Positions 24,944-32,839 are shown, numbered from the stretch's first letter. The stretch is 36,907 nt of DNA from Thiopontia sp964344435 (GCA_964344435.1 CAYFNH010000010.1:1-36907); one strand, 5' to 3'. The notes: a model not told the origin generated them from the letters alone. Program-made: numbers and translations.

Positions 24944-24980
24944 AAAAGGGCTGTCTCATGATTGAGATGGCCCTTTTCTT
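24944..24980 (+). terminator. Intrinsic terminator after tRNA-Gln
   Basis: AAAAGGGC (24944-24951) pairs with GCCCTTTT, with an inner TCTCA/TGAGA stem, followed by a T-rich tail (TTTTCTTTT). It ends the rplM-rpsI-tRNA transcript; on the other strand it may also serve the two-component operon. Confidence 0.88.
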
Positions 24981-25029
24981 TTGAGTGTGTAGTTTCGGGA
25001 AAAGTCTTGTTGCTGTAATGATGCAGGGT

Positions 25030-25710
25030 CTATCGACTGTTTCCTGTGCCTTCCCGTATCGCCCATACAATCAGTTCGTTACGGCTTGCCAGGCCGAGTT
25101 TTTTGAGGATGTGTTTGGCGTGGACCTTGGTAGTCCAGATGGAGATCCCCAAGCGATTTCCAATCTCCTGATTGGTTAACCCTTCTGCGATCAGCTGTAG
25201 AACTTCCTCTTCGCGCCGAGTCAATTTTCCGCTGGGTGGGCTGTTGCCGTGTTGGTCGGAATTGTCGAGGATCTCTGTGACCTCTGGGTTGGCAACAATT
25301 TCGCCATCTGCTGCGCGATTCAGGTAGTGGATGATCTGCTCAGGATCGGTGCTTTTTAGTAGATAGCCGTCAGCCTTGTTTTGAAAGGCTTCGATGATAT
25401 TTTGTGGGTTATCTGAAACGGTAAGAATGACTACCTTGATATTGGGGTGTCCCTGTTTTATCTCTCTCAGGGTGGAAAGGCCGTCCTGACCAGCCATGTT
25501 AAGATCAAGCAGGATCAGGTCTGGTTTCCTTGTTTCGACTAGTGCAATCCCCTCAATACCATCATTTGCCTCACCTACCATGGTAATGTGAGGGTGGAGT
25601 GCCAGTAGCTGAATGATCCCTTTTCGAATCAGGGGGTGGTCGTCAATCAGCAGTAGAGAAAAAGGGGGAGGGGACATGGGGGTATGGTGTGTTGCAACGG
25701 GTGAATTCAC
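25030..25710 (-). CDS. NarL/FixJ-family response regulator
   Basis: DNA-binding response regulator of 226 residues, partner of the kinase just upstream. The receiver domain (about 17-135) has the acidic pair D23/D24, phosphoacceptor D69 in LILLDLNMAG, the switch Thr in VVILTVSDN and K119 in YLLKS. A linker leads to a LuxR-type helix-turn-helix (about 160-226: LTRREEEVLQLIAEGLTNQEIGNRLGIS, VKVHxKHI-like WTTKVHAKHILKKLG). Close in type to NarL/NarP. It starts with GTG 18 bases after the kinase stop; an ATG at 25677 is possible, and neither has a good Shine-Dalgarno. No nitrate reductase genes adjoin it. Confidence 0.92.
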   Translation of the reverse strand: MNSPVATHHTPMSPPPFSLLLIDDHPLIRKGIIQLLALHPHITMVGEANDGIEGIALVETRKPDLILLDLNMAGQDGLSTLREIKQGHPNIKVVILTVSDNPQNIIEAFQNKADGYLLKSTDPEQIIHYLNRAADGEIVANPEVTEILDNSDQHGNSPPSGKLTRREEEVLQLIAEGLTNQEIGNRLGISIWTTKVHAKHILKKLGLASRNELIVWAIREGTGNSR

Positions 25711-25728
25711 AGTATAGAACAGATTGGG

Positions 25729-27228
25729 TTAGAGAGGGGCTTCCTGTTGCAGGGAGGGGGTAAATATGAGTGTGAGCTGTGTGCCGCCTTCCTCGCCCGG
25801 AGAAAGTTGCAGGCTACCACCCAGTGAATGGGCGCGCTCATGCATGGTAGTGAGACCGAAGTGGTTGGGACGTTCAGGGTTTTGGGGGATGCCAATGCCG
25901 TTGTCAGAGATGGTCAAGATGATTCGGTTATCGCGATGGCGGCAGTTCAGCCGAATTTCAGCATGGGATGCCCGTGCATGTTTGATGATGTTCGAGACGG
26001 CCTCTTGGATGATTAGTATCAAGTGAACCTCTTCGTTATGGGAGAAGCTGAAATTGGGGATTTGGTTGTCAAAATCGATATCGACCGGATAGCGCCCCCG
26101 GCTCTTTTTGATTACCTCCTCGACTGCAGCGCTTATCCCTTCCGGGTTGGCACGAATGCGGAAGGTGGAGATCAGTTCCCGGAGTTGGTGGTCTGCTTCG
26201 CGATTGCTTGATTTAAGCTCGTCAACCACTGTACCCAGTTGGTCGGGGGGCGCACCTTGCTGGATGAGTGTGTTGAGTCGGGTGATCTGAATGTTCAGGT
26301 AGAAGATCGATTGGGCGAGAGAGTCATGTAGCGCCTGGGCAATGGCATTGCGCTCCTCCATCAAGGTGATGCGGTTGGACTCCTTAATCAGTGAGTCGGT
26401 TTTGTCAGTGATTCGTTGCTCAAGTTCGGTGTAGGTTGCCGAGAGGTCCGATATCATCAGGTTGAATGCCTCCGCCAGTTGTCCTAGCTCGTCGGGACGA
26501 TGGTACTGGGCCTGTGAGGAGAAGTCGCGCCGCCGAACCTGTCTGGCAATGGCCAGCAGATCTTGTAGTGGCAGCAGGATCTTTTGTTTGAAAAGCAGAG
26601 GGGCGGCAATGATGGTGAGGAGCAGAAGAATCAATGCGGCATACTCAATTTCATAGAGAAGCTGGATCTGGGACTCGGTCTGCAGTTCAATCTGCTTGAC
26701 CAGGCGGTCGATGACGTAGACAAACTGGTCTATCCTCTCAAGATAACGTTGCTGGAACAGGGCGGGGTAGGAGGTGGTGTTTTTATCTCGTTGTTGGTTG
26801 GGGTCAGGTTGATTCAGTGAGGTTGTGTAGTCGAGGAGAATGGGTTTGATTTCATGGCTCCACTGCAGCTGTATGGTGTGGTAGAGCGCCTCGATCTCCC
26901 TCTTGCTGTTCTGGTCGGAGGTGAGAAGCCTGTGGTGTGCAGCCGATACCGGGAGAGAGAGCTGCTTCAGTCTGGAGTCAAACAGGTTGATCAGTTGCTC
27001 GATCTGTCGGCTGTCAGGGGGGGGCTGTTGTTGGTCGTGTACCATCTGCGTGGAAATCTTGTGTGAAAGCATGCGCAAGGTTCCCGAGTCGTTGATGGTG
27101 GCACCCGCCCCCTGGATGGTTCGGGTAATGAAAAAGGAGCTGCCGATGCCAAGTACTGCCAGCAGGGTGATCAGCCCGATTACCAGTCCGGCCTGGGAGA
27201 GGAGGGTGGGTGGAGATTTGAAAAACAT
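25729..27228 (-). CDS. NarX-like nitrate/nitrite sensor histidine kinase
   Basis: Membrane sensor kinase of 499 residues. First membrane helix about 13-34, then the periplasmic start ATINDSGTLRMLSHKIS, which resembles the P-box of NarX/NarQ that binds nitrate; second helix about 194-212, a HAMP region, and a HisKA_3 domain with EERNAIAQALHDSLAQS (H301). The ATPase domain has EAVSNIIKHARA (N box), DNGIGIP (G1) and a late GLTTMHERAHSLGG. Nitrate or nitrite sensing is inferred from the P-box only. Operon with the response regulator. The gene is divergent from the candidate sRNA at 27286. Confidence 0.9.
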   Translation of the reverse strand: MFFKSPPTLLSQAGLVIGLITLLAVLGIGSSFFITRTIQGAGATINDSGTLRMLSHKISTQMVHDQQQPPPDSRQIEQLINLFDSRLKQLSLPVSAAHHRLLTSDQNSKREIEALYHTIQLQWSHEIKPILLDYTTSLNQPDPNQQRDKNTTSYPALFQQRYLERIDQFVYVIDRLVKQIELQTESQIQLLYEIEYAALILLLLTIIAAPLLFKQKILLPLQDLLAIARQVRRRDFSSQAQYHRPDELGQLAEAFNLMISDLSATYTELEQRITDKTDSLIKESNRITLMEERNAIAQALHDSLAQSIFYLNIQITRLNTLIQQGAPPDQLGTVVDELKSSNREADHQLRELISTFRIRANPEGISAAVEEVIKKSRGRYPVDIDFDNQIPNFSFSHNEEVHLILIIQEAVSNIIKHARASHAEIRLNCRHRDNRIILTISDNGIGIPQNPERPNHFGLTTMHERAHSLGGSLQLSPGEEGGTQLTLIFTPSLQQEAPL

Positions 27229-27250
27229 GGCTTGGTTGCGTAAAAAAAGG

Positions 27251-27279
27251 TTGACGGCTCTTTAATAGTCAATTAAACT
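27251..27279 (+). promoter_or_regulatory. Promoter of candidate sRNA
   Basis: TTGACG (27251-27256) and TAAACT (27274-27279) are 17 bp apart, five and four matches to the sigma-70 consensus. The predicted start is near 27286. It lies within 25 bases of the divergent narX-like gene. Confidence 0.6.
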
Positions 27280-27285
27280 CTTTAT

Positions 27286-27382
27286 CAGTTGAATTTTGAA
27301 GTATAGAGATTTTCCTTTTTTCGACTCCTCCATCCTCCTTTGGTGGTACTACTGGCGCAACCGTTTGGTTGCGCCTTTTTTT
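27286..27382 (+). ncRNA. Candidate trans-acting small RNA
   Basis: About 97 nt between a sigma-70-like promoter and a strong intrinsic terminator, with no ORF. The middle holds a short stem CCAT (27330-27333) / GTGG (27343-27346) whose loop displays CCTCC (27334-27338), complementary to Shine-Dalgarno sequences; CTCCTCC also precedes it. The U-rich terminator fits Hfq binding. Alternatively this is a terminated leader of the downstream iscU, but iscU has its own promoter at 27441. No known sRNA family is recognised. Confidence 0.5.
27354..27382 (+). terminator. Strong intrinsic terminator upstream of iscU
   Basis: Perfect 9-bp stem GGCGCAACC / GGTTGCGCC with loop GTTT, followed by seven T residues. 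There is no protein gene on the + strand for 380 bases upstream that it could serve, which is why an RNA gene is proposed. Confidence 0.92.
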
Positions 27383-27440
27383 ATCCTGAAGGGGATTGGA
27401 TCCTACTATAGCGTGGAATGGTACGGTTATCGAAAAATGG

Positions 27441-27470
27441 TTGCTTGCAGGCGGGTAGTTTTGCTATAAC
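27441..27470 (+). promoter_or_regulatory. Promoter of iscU
   Basis: TTGCTT (27441-27446), 18 bp spacer and TATAAC (27465-27470) preceded by TGC, an extended -10. It lies after the terminator at 27354-27382, giving a leader of about 30 nt. No IscR-like site is evident. Confidence 0.6.
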
Positions 27471-27507
27471 ATATAAAAATACTCTGGAATTATTTAGGAG
27501 CAATACG

Positions 27508-27888
27508 ATGGCATATAGCGACAAGGTGATGGACCACTATGAGAACCCACGTAACGTCGGGATTCTGGATAAGGATGCAGGTGATGTAGGTACCGGCATG
27601 GTGGGGGCGCCGGCGTGTGGTGATGTGATGAAGTTGCAGATTCAGGTTGGTGCGAATGGGGTGATAGAGGATGCCAAGTTCAAGACCTATGGTTGCGGCT
27701 CCGCTATTGCCTCCAGTTCACTGGTAACTGAATGGGTAAAAGGGAAGACGTTGGAAGAGGCGCAGCAGATCAAGAATTCTGATATTGCCGAAGAGTTGGC
27801 ATTGCCACCAGTCAAGGTACACTGTTCGGTGCTGGCGGAAGATGCCATCAAGGCGGCAGTTGAAGATTATCAGGCCAAGCAGGGGTAG
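27508..27888 (+). CDS. iscU: Iron-sulfur cluster scaffold protein IscU
   Basis: Scaffold on which Fe-S clusters are built before delivery to apoproteins. 126 residues with the three ligand cysteines C37 (GAPACGDVM, with D39), C63 (TYGCGSAI) and C106 (VHCSVLAED), and the HscA-recognition motif LPPVK at 99-103. The ATG at 27508 has TTAGGAG 8 nt upstream. The usual iscR, iscS, iscA, hscBA and fdx neighbours are missing; a MoaD-like gene follows after 8 bases. The many Fe-S proteins nearby, including AprB, would need such a scaffold. Confidence 0.94.
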   Translation: MAYSDKVMDHYENPRNVGILDKDAGDVGTGMVGAPACGDVMKLQIQVGANGVIEDAKFKTYGCGSAIASSSLVTEWVKGKTLEEAQQIKNSDIAEELALPPVKVHCSVLAEDAIKAAVEDYQAKQG

Positions 27889-27896
27889 TGTGAATC

Positions 27897-28136
27897 ATGC
27901 CGGCAATGACCCGAATTCTCTACTTTGCTCGATTGGCAGAGGCGTTTCAGAAGAGTGGAGAGCCAATGCTGAAGGGGAGTGCGAAGACGGTTGGTGAGAT
28001 TGTCGACCGTCTCAGAAAGCGGGGGGCATTGTGGGAGAAGATGCTGATTGAGGGGCAGTTTCAAATCATGGTCAACAAACAGATTGTCAACCGGGATCAC
28101 CCCATACAGGATGGGGATGAGATCGCGTTGGTGTAG
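27897..28136 (+). CDS. MoaD/ThiS-like ubiquitin-fold protein without C-terminal diglycine
   Basis: 79-residue beta-grasp protein: TRILYFARLAEAF, KTVGEIVDRLRKRG and FQIMVNKQIVNRDHPIQDGDEIALV follow MoaD (small subunit of molybdopterin synthase) closely. MoaD normally continues with a stretch ending in Gly-Gly that is thiocarboxylated by MoeB. Here the chain stops at IALV, and I find no such sequence in any frame just beyond the TAG. So it cannot act as a standard sulfur carrier unless another gene supplies that. It could be a binding or regulatory homologue, or a shortened gene. No other moa genes are nearby. Confidence 0.75.
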   Translation: MPAMTRILYFARLAEAFQKSGEPMLKGSAKTVGEIVDRLRKRGALWEKMLIEGQFQIMVNKQIVNRDHPIQDGDEIALV

Positions 28137-28139
28137 AGG

Positions 28140-28568
28140 CTACTCCCGCTCCCTGTTTCGTGCCCTGCGCCGCGGTTGCCACTGAGTAATCGACTGGGCT
28201 ACCCGTGAAAAGGGGATCTGTTCCAGGTTGCCAAACTGGTCTATAGCTTGTGTCAGCAGTATATCGATGTCCACTGGAGGCTCCAGTCCTGGTGGTTGCA
28301 GGCAGTTGATAATCCCATTGATTCCACCACACTGAATACGCAACTCCATGTTGCTGGTCATTTGGGTCGGCAGGTGGGTCACCCCTAGCGCGAACCGGCT
28401 CTGTTCATGAATGAGTTTGGCCAGCTGATCACAACGCTGCTGCGCACTTTCCGGTCCCTGGCACTGGATACCATGCCGCTCGGCAATATGAAAACTCTGT
28501 GCGTGTCGGCAACGGCTGTGTGCGCTGAGCAGTGCCTTGGCAAAAGGACAGTAGTAGGGGGTATTCAC
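28140..28568 (-). CDS. Hypothetical Cys-containing protein
   Basis: Not recognised. 142 residues, GTG start, no signal peptide or membrane helix. Six cysteines (C7, C20, C36, C46, C80, C89) and several His residues in the first 90 positions, mainly within YYCPFAKALLSAHSRCRHAQ and later RIQCGGINGIINCLQ, could bind a metal or Fe-S cluster. The tail is strongly basic (RRRARNRERE). It converges on the MoaD-like gene with a 3-base gap and is divergent from sat. Being open for its whole length beside sulfur genes makes it likely to be real. Confidence 0.6.
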   Translation of the reverse strand: MNTPYYCPFAKALLSAHSRCRHAQSFHIAERHGIQCQGPESAQQRCDQLAKLIHEQSRFALGVTHLPTQMTSNMELRIQCGGINGIINCLQPPGLEPPVDIDILLTQAIDQFGNLEQIPFSRVAQSITQWQPRRRARNRERE

Positions 28569-28928
28569 GCGCTAGAGTCTCTTTCAATCTTTGTCAGGGG
28601 GCGGTGTGAGTGATGCAGGTGGAACTTGAGTATAGCATTTCCGAGCCGATCTCACTTTTTGTAAGTGGCTGATCTTTTATGGTGGGTATGTGGCAGCATG
28701 AGATCATATTGATATTTCCTAATAAATTTTTCGGAAAATAAGGTGGGCTTATATCAAAAGAGAATATCCCTGCTTGAACGGCAAGGGTGAGGCAGTAGAG
28801 TTGCTGTGCTGAAGCGTTCATGGGTAGTGAATGCTTGGCGGGAAGAAGTTTGTGAAGCACGCTCTTCTTTTTGAGAATAACCCGGTCTGCCAGCTCTAGT
28901 GCGGGCGGATCCAGATGGAAGGAAAATA
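28569..28928 (+). promoter_or_regulatory. 360-base leader region of sat
   Basis: No convincing protein gene. The middle (28690-28760) is AT-rich and the likely promoter area, but I cannot fix a pair of hexamers. Two hairpins precede sat: AAGCGTTCA (28812-28820) with TGAATGCTT (28828-28836) around TGGGTAG, and AAGAAG (28843-28848) with CTTCTT (28864-28869) enclosing GTG-AAG-CAC and followed by three T's. The second looks like a weak terminator and could attenuate sat. Confidence 0.4.
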
Positions 28929-30146
28929 ATGTCGAATCTAGTCAAACCACATGGTGGCGGTGAGCTGAAACCACTCTTGCTTGAAGGGACAGCACTGGAA
29001 GATGAGAAGGCGCGCGCCGAGACGCTGCCCAGAATCAATATAACCTCTCGTGAGGCAGGTGATATCTACATGATGGGTATTGGCGGCTTCACCCCGCTGG
29101 AAGGCTTCATGAACCATGCTGACTGGAAGGGGGTTTGTGACTCCTATACGATGGAGAGTGGGCTGTTCTGGCCGATCCCGGTTACCCTCTCTACCGATAC
29201 CGAGACTGCGGGTGGTATTCATGAAGGCGGTGATGTTGCACTGTTTGATGAGGAGACCAACTCCATTATTGCTACCATGACTGTGACCGAAAAGTACGGT
29301 ATCGACAAAGAGCACGAGTGCAAGTCTGTTTACAAGACAACAGAGACCGAGCACCCGGGCGTACAGATGGTAATGAATCAGGGTGAGATCAACCTGGCCG
29401 GCCCAATCAAGGTGTTGTCGCTGGGTGGGTTCCCCGAGACCTACGGAGAGCAGTTCATGACTCCGGAGCAGACCCGCGCACTGTTTGAATCCAAGGGTTG
29501 GAAGTCTGTGGCAGCATTCCAGACCCGTAACCCGATGCACCGTTCTCACGAGTATCTGGCCAAGATTGCGGTCGAGACCCTCGATGGCGTACTGGTTCAC
29601 TCTACACTGGGCAAGCTGAAGAAGGGGGATATCCCTGCCGAGGTTCGTTCCAAGGCCATCCAGACCCTGATCGACAACTACTTCGTGCCCAACAGTGTGG
29701 TTCAGGCGGGCTATCCACTGGATATGCGCTTCGCAGGGCCTCGCGAGGCACTGTTGCATGCGGTCTTCCGTCAGAACTATGGTTGTTCACACCTGATTGT
29801 TGGACGTGATCATGCTGGTGTAGGGGACTACTATGGCCCCTTCGATGCTCAGTCCATCTTTGATGAAGTTCCCGAAGGTGCACTGGAGACTCAGCCGCTG
29901 AAGATCGACTGGACCTTCTGGTGTAATGCTTGTGATGGTATGGCCTCGATGAAGACCTGTCCTCATGGCAAGGATGATCGCATCCTGCTGTCAGGCACCA
30001 AGGTACGCAAGATGCTCTCCGAAGGAGAGGATTTGCCCTCTACCTTCAGTCGCCCTGAAGTCGCCAAGATCCTGCAGGAGTACTATGCAAGCCTCAGCGA
30101 TGAAGAGAATGTGAAGATTGAGATGAAAGGACACTCTGCCAAATAA
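28929..30146 (+). CDS. sat: Dissimilatory sulfate adenylyltransferase (ATP sulfurylase)
   Basis: In sulfur oxidisers it runs in reverse: APS plus pyrophosphate gives ATP and sulfate, a substrate-level phosphorylation. 405 residues of the homo-oligomeric Sat type, without an APS kinase domain. MHRSHEYL with the preceding FQTRNP is the QTRNP-type nucleotide motif; LIVGRDHAGVGDYYG holds the GRDHAG motif; C-terminal CNACDGMASMKTCPHG is a zinc-type Cys cluster, and LSGTKVRKMLSEG is typical. AAGGAA lies 6 nt before the ATG. Followed by aprBA after 169 bases with its own promoter-like region. Confidence 0.97.
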   Translation: MSNLVKPHGGGELKPLLLEGTALEDEKARAETLPRINITSREAGDIYMMGIGGFTPLEGFMNHADWKGVCDSYTMESGLFWPIPVTLSTDTETAGGIHEGGDVALFDEETNSIIATMTVTEKYGIDKEHECKSVYKTTETEHPGVQMVMNQGEINLAGPIKVLSLGGFPETYGEQFMTPEQTRALFESKGWKSVAAFQTRNPMHRSHEYLAKIAVETLDGVLVHSTLGKLKKGDIPAEVRSKAIQTLIDNYFVPNSVVQAGYPLDMRFAGPREALLHAVFRQNYGCSHLIVGRDHAGVGDYYGPFDAQSIFDEVPEGALETQPLKIDWTFWCNACDGMASMKTCPHGKDDRILLSGTKVRKMLSEGEDLPSTFSRPEVAKILQEYYASLSDEENVKIEMKGHSAK

Positions 30147-30178
30147 ATAATATCTTCTCTGCAATAAGAGACTTTATG

Positions 30179-30207
30179 ATTGGTAAAAGTGACCAATAAG
30201 GTATACT
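30179..30207 (+). promoter_or_regulatory. aprBA promoter with overlapping inverted repeat
   Basis: TTGGTA (30180-30185), 16 bp, TATACT (30202-30207). A perfect inverted repeat ATTGGT-N7-ACCAAT (30179-30197) covers the -35 and half of the spacer, a position expected for an operator. A third ATTGGT occurs at 30260-30265. The RNA leader before aprB would be about 100 nt. Confidence 0.6.
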
Positions 30208-30315
30208 CCTGCGCCTCATCCGGGGGTGGAGGAATAACTCGAGAGTCTGTGGTCTGTTTATTGGTTCGGATCGCAGGTGTTTTTAAACTGCAGTAAAACT
30301 GGAGAAAGTAGAACC

Positions 30316-30789
30316 ATGCCAACTTATGTACGTACTGATAAGTGCGATGGCTGCAAGGGTGCCGACAAGACCGCTTGCATGTACATCTGCCCACATGACC
30401 TGATGAAGCTGGACATGGACGGTTCTGAGACCGGCCACCCAATGAAGTCATTTAACCAGGAGCCAGAGCAGTGCTGGGAGTGCTACTCTTGCGTCAAGAT
30501 CTGCCCACAGCAGGCAATCGAAGCTCGTCACTATGCAGACGTTGTTCCTCTCGGTGGTCAGGTTCAGCCCATCCGTGGTACGGACTCCATCATCTGGAGT
30601 ATCAAGTTCCGTAACGGTACCCTGAAGCGTTTCAAATTCCCCATCCGTACTACCCCTGAAGGTTCTATCGATCCTTACACCGGTAAGGCTGATGCTGATC
30701 TGGCCAAGATTGGTGAGCCAGGTTTCTTCAACCACATGGAGCAGAATGGTTATCGTCCAGGTAACCCCGACGAGCTGATTCGCAAGTAA
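30316..30789 (+). CDS. aprB: Adenylylsulfate reductase beta subunit AprB
   Basis: Electron-transfer subunit of APS reductase, passing electrons between the AprA flavin and the membrane. 157 residues; two 4Fe-4S motifs lie in CDGCKGADKTACMYICP (one with the unusual long spacing of AprB) and CWECYSCVKICP, followed by the extended C-terminal arm that wraps around AprA (about 95-157). GGAG lies upstream of the ATG (13 nt). Codon choice is strongly biased towards GGT, CGT and CTG, as expected for a highly expressed enzyme. aprM and qmoABC, the usual membrane partners, are not adjacent. Confidence 0.97.
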   Translation: MPTYVRTDKCDGCKGADKTACMYICPHDLMKLDMDGSETGHPMKSFNQEPEQCWECYSCVKICPQQAIEARHYADVVPLGGQVQPIRGTDSIIWSIKFRNGTLKRFKFPIRTTPEGSIDPYTGKADADLAKIGEPGFFNHMEQNGYRPGNPDELIRK

Positions 30790-30838
30790 GCGACAGTTTC
30801 GATAACCAAACATTTTAGATTAAAGAGGAATTTTACAA

Positions 30839-32839
30839 ATGGCTGAATTTGGAAATCCGGAAGTCGTTCAGGAAGAGGTTGATGTCCTGATGATTGGTGG
30901 CGGTATGGCTAACTGTGGTGCCGCCTATGAGATCGGCCCCTGGGCCAAGCAGGCAGAGGCCGACTTGGGTCGCCCACTGACTGTAAAGCTGGTTGACAAG
31001 GCTGCTCTGCCACGCTCTGGTGCGGTAGCACAGGGTCTTTCTGCAATTAACACCTACATCGGTTCTGAGCAGGATCCAGCGGACTATGCCCGTATGGTCT
31101 CCAACGACCTGATGGGTATTACGCGTGATGACCTGGCCTATGACCTGGGCCGCCACGTAGATGAGTCAGTACACCTGTTCGAGGAGTGGGGACTGCCAAT
31201 CTGGAAGATGGACGAGAACGGCGAGCGTTTCGACGGCGCGCAGGGTATGACCCCTCTCAAGGATGGTGGCAAGCCTGTACGTTCTGGTAAGTGGCAGATC
31301 ATGATCAACGGTGAGTCCTACAAGTGGATCGTCGCTGAGGCTGCACAGAAGGCACTGGGTGCTGAGAACATCACCGAGCGTGTATTCATGGTCAAGCTGA
31401 TCAACGACAAGAACCGCGCAAATACTGTTGCAGGTTCTATCGGCTTCTCTGTTCGTGAGCACAAGATCTACGTCATCAAGGCCAAGGCAATCCTGCTGGC
31501 TGCTGGTGGTTGTGTAAACATCTTCCGCCCACGCTCTGTTGGTGAGGGTACCGGTCGTGCTTGGTACCCAGTATGGAATGCAGGTTCTACCTACTCCATG
31601 GCTGCCGAGGCTGGTGCTGAGCTGACTCTGATGGAGAACCGCTTCGTACCTACTCGCTTCAAGGACGGTTACGGTCCAGTAGGTGCCTGGTTCCTGCTGT
31701 TCAAGGCGAAGGCTACCAACGCATTCGGCGAGGCGTACATGACCAAGAATGCTTCCATGCTGGATGACTACCCTCCATACGGTCAGGCTGCAGTTCCTGC
31801 TTCTTGCCTGCGTAACCACCTGATGCTGAAGGAGATGAAGGACGGTCTGGGTCCAATCTGGATGGACACAGTGACTGCTCTGGCTGATCTGCGTGAGGTT
31901 CTCTCTCCACGTGAGGTTAAGCACCTGGAAGCTGAGGCATGGGAGGACTTCCTCGACATGTGCGTCGGTCAGTGTGGTATCTGGGTTGGTGAGAACATCG
32001 AGCCTGAGAAGAAGAACTCTGAGCTGATGCCAACCGAGCCATACCTGCTGGGTTCACACTCTGGTTGCTGCGGAATCTGGTGTTCTGGTCCTGAGGACGT
32101 AGGTGCACCTACTGAAGAGACCGAGGCTGGCGTACCGGATCACCTGCCATCTGGCTGGAACTGGGGCTACCGTGGTATGACTACCGTAAATGGCCTGTTC
32201 ACTGCGGGTGACGGTGTTGGTGCTGCGGGTCATAAGTTCTCCTCTGGTTCACACGCCGAGGGTCGTATGGCTGCCAAGTCTATGGTCAAGTACGTACTGG
32301 ACAACCAGGACTGGGAGCCTGAGTTCGCTGAGGACGTTGATGATCTGGTTATGGAAATCCTGAAGCCAGTCATGAACTACATGGAGCACAAGGACTACAC
32401 TACTGCGATCGACGTTAACCCTAACCTGATCACTCCTAAGATGTTCCAGTTCCGTCTGCAGAAGATCATGGACGAGTACGTAGCGGGTGTTGCTACCTAC
32501 TACACCACCAACGCCGAGATGATGAAGGTTGCTGGTGAGAAGATCGACATGCTGAAGGAAGATGCCGAGAAGATGCGTGCGAAGGATCTCCACGAGTGGC
32601 TGCGTGCCTGGGAGAACTATCACCGTGTTCTGACGGCTGAGGCCCACATGAAGCACATCGAGTTCCGTCAGGAGTCTCGTTATCCTGGTTTCTACTATCG
32701 TGCAGACAAGAACTTTGTCGACGAGGAGAACTGGCACTGCTTCGTTAACTCTATCTACGACAAGGCGTCTGGCGAGTGGACTTGCTTCAAGCGTGCGCAT
32801 GTAGATATCGTTGACAAGTCCAAGCTGTTCAAGAAGTAA
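30839..32839 (+). CDS. aprA: Adenylylsulfate reductase alpha subunit AprA
   Basis: Flavin subunit of dissimilatory APS reductase; in oxidisers it joins sulfite and AMP to APS, which Sat turns into ATP and sulfate. 666 residues of the fumarate-reductase flavoprotein type: FAD-binding MIGGGMANCGAAYEIG near the N-terminus, KLVDKAALPRSGAVAQGLSAINTYIG, AILLAAGGCVNIFRPRS, GLFTAGDGVGAAGHKFSSGSHAEGR and an active-site Arg/Trp-rich region. GAGGA precedes the ATG by 9 nt. 49 bases after aprB with the same codon bias; terminator at 32873. Confidence 0.98.
   Translation: MAEFGNPEVVQEEVDVLMIGGGMANCGAAYEIGPWAKQAEADLGRPLTVKLVDKAALPRSGAVAQGLSAINTYIGSEQDPADYARMVSNDLMGITRDDLAYDLGRHVDESVHLFEEWGLPIWKMDENGERFDGAQGMTPLKDGGKPVRSGKWQIMINGESYKWIVAEAAQKALGAENITERVFMVKLINDKNRANTVAGSIGFSVREHKIYVIKAKAILLAAGGCVNIFRPRSVGEGTGRAWYPVWNAGSTYSMAAEAGAELTLMENRFVPTRFKDGYGPVGAWFLLFKAKATNAFGEAYMTKNASMLDDYPPYGQAAVPASCLRNHLMLKEMKDGLGPIWMDTVTALADLREVLSPREVKHLEAEAWEDFLDMCVGQCGIWVGENIEPEKKNSELMPTEPYLLGSHSGCCGIWCSGPEDVGAPTEETEAGVPDHLPSGWNWGYRGMTTVNGLFTAGDGVGAAGHKFSSGSHAEGRMAAKSMVKYVLDNQDWEPEFAEDVDDLVMEILKPVMNYMEHKDYTTAIDVNPNLITPKMFQFRLQKIMDEYVAGVATYYTTNAEMMKVAGEKIDMLKEDAEKMRAKDLHEWLRAWENYHRVLTAEAHMKHIEFRQESRYPGFYYRADKNFVDEENWHCFVNSIYDKASGEWTCFKRAHVDIVDKSKLFKK

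Noticed and set aside
28594..28860. 88-codon - strand frame in the sat leader
   Set aside because: Low-complexity composition without family resemblance, poor start context, and it overlaps the leader hairpins.
28938..29759. 273-codon - strand frame opposite sat
   Set aside because: Antisense shadow of sat, which is full length with conserved motifs.
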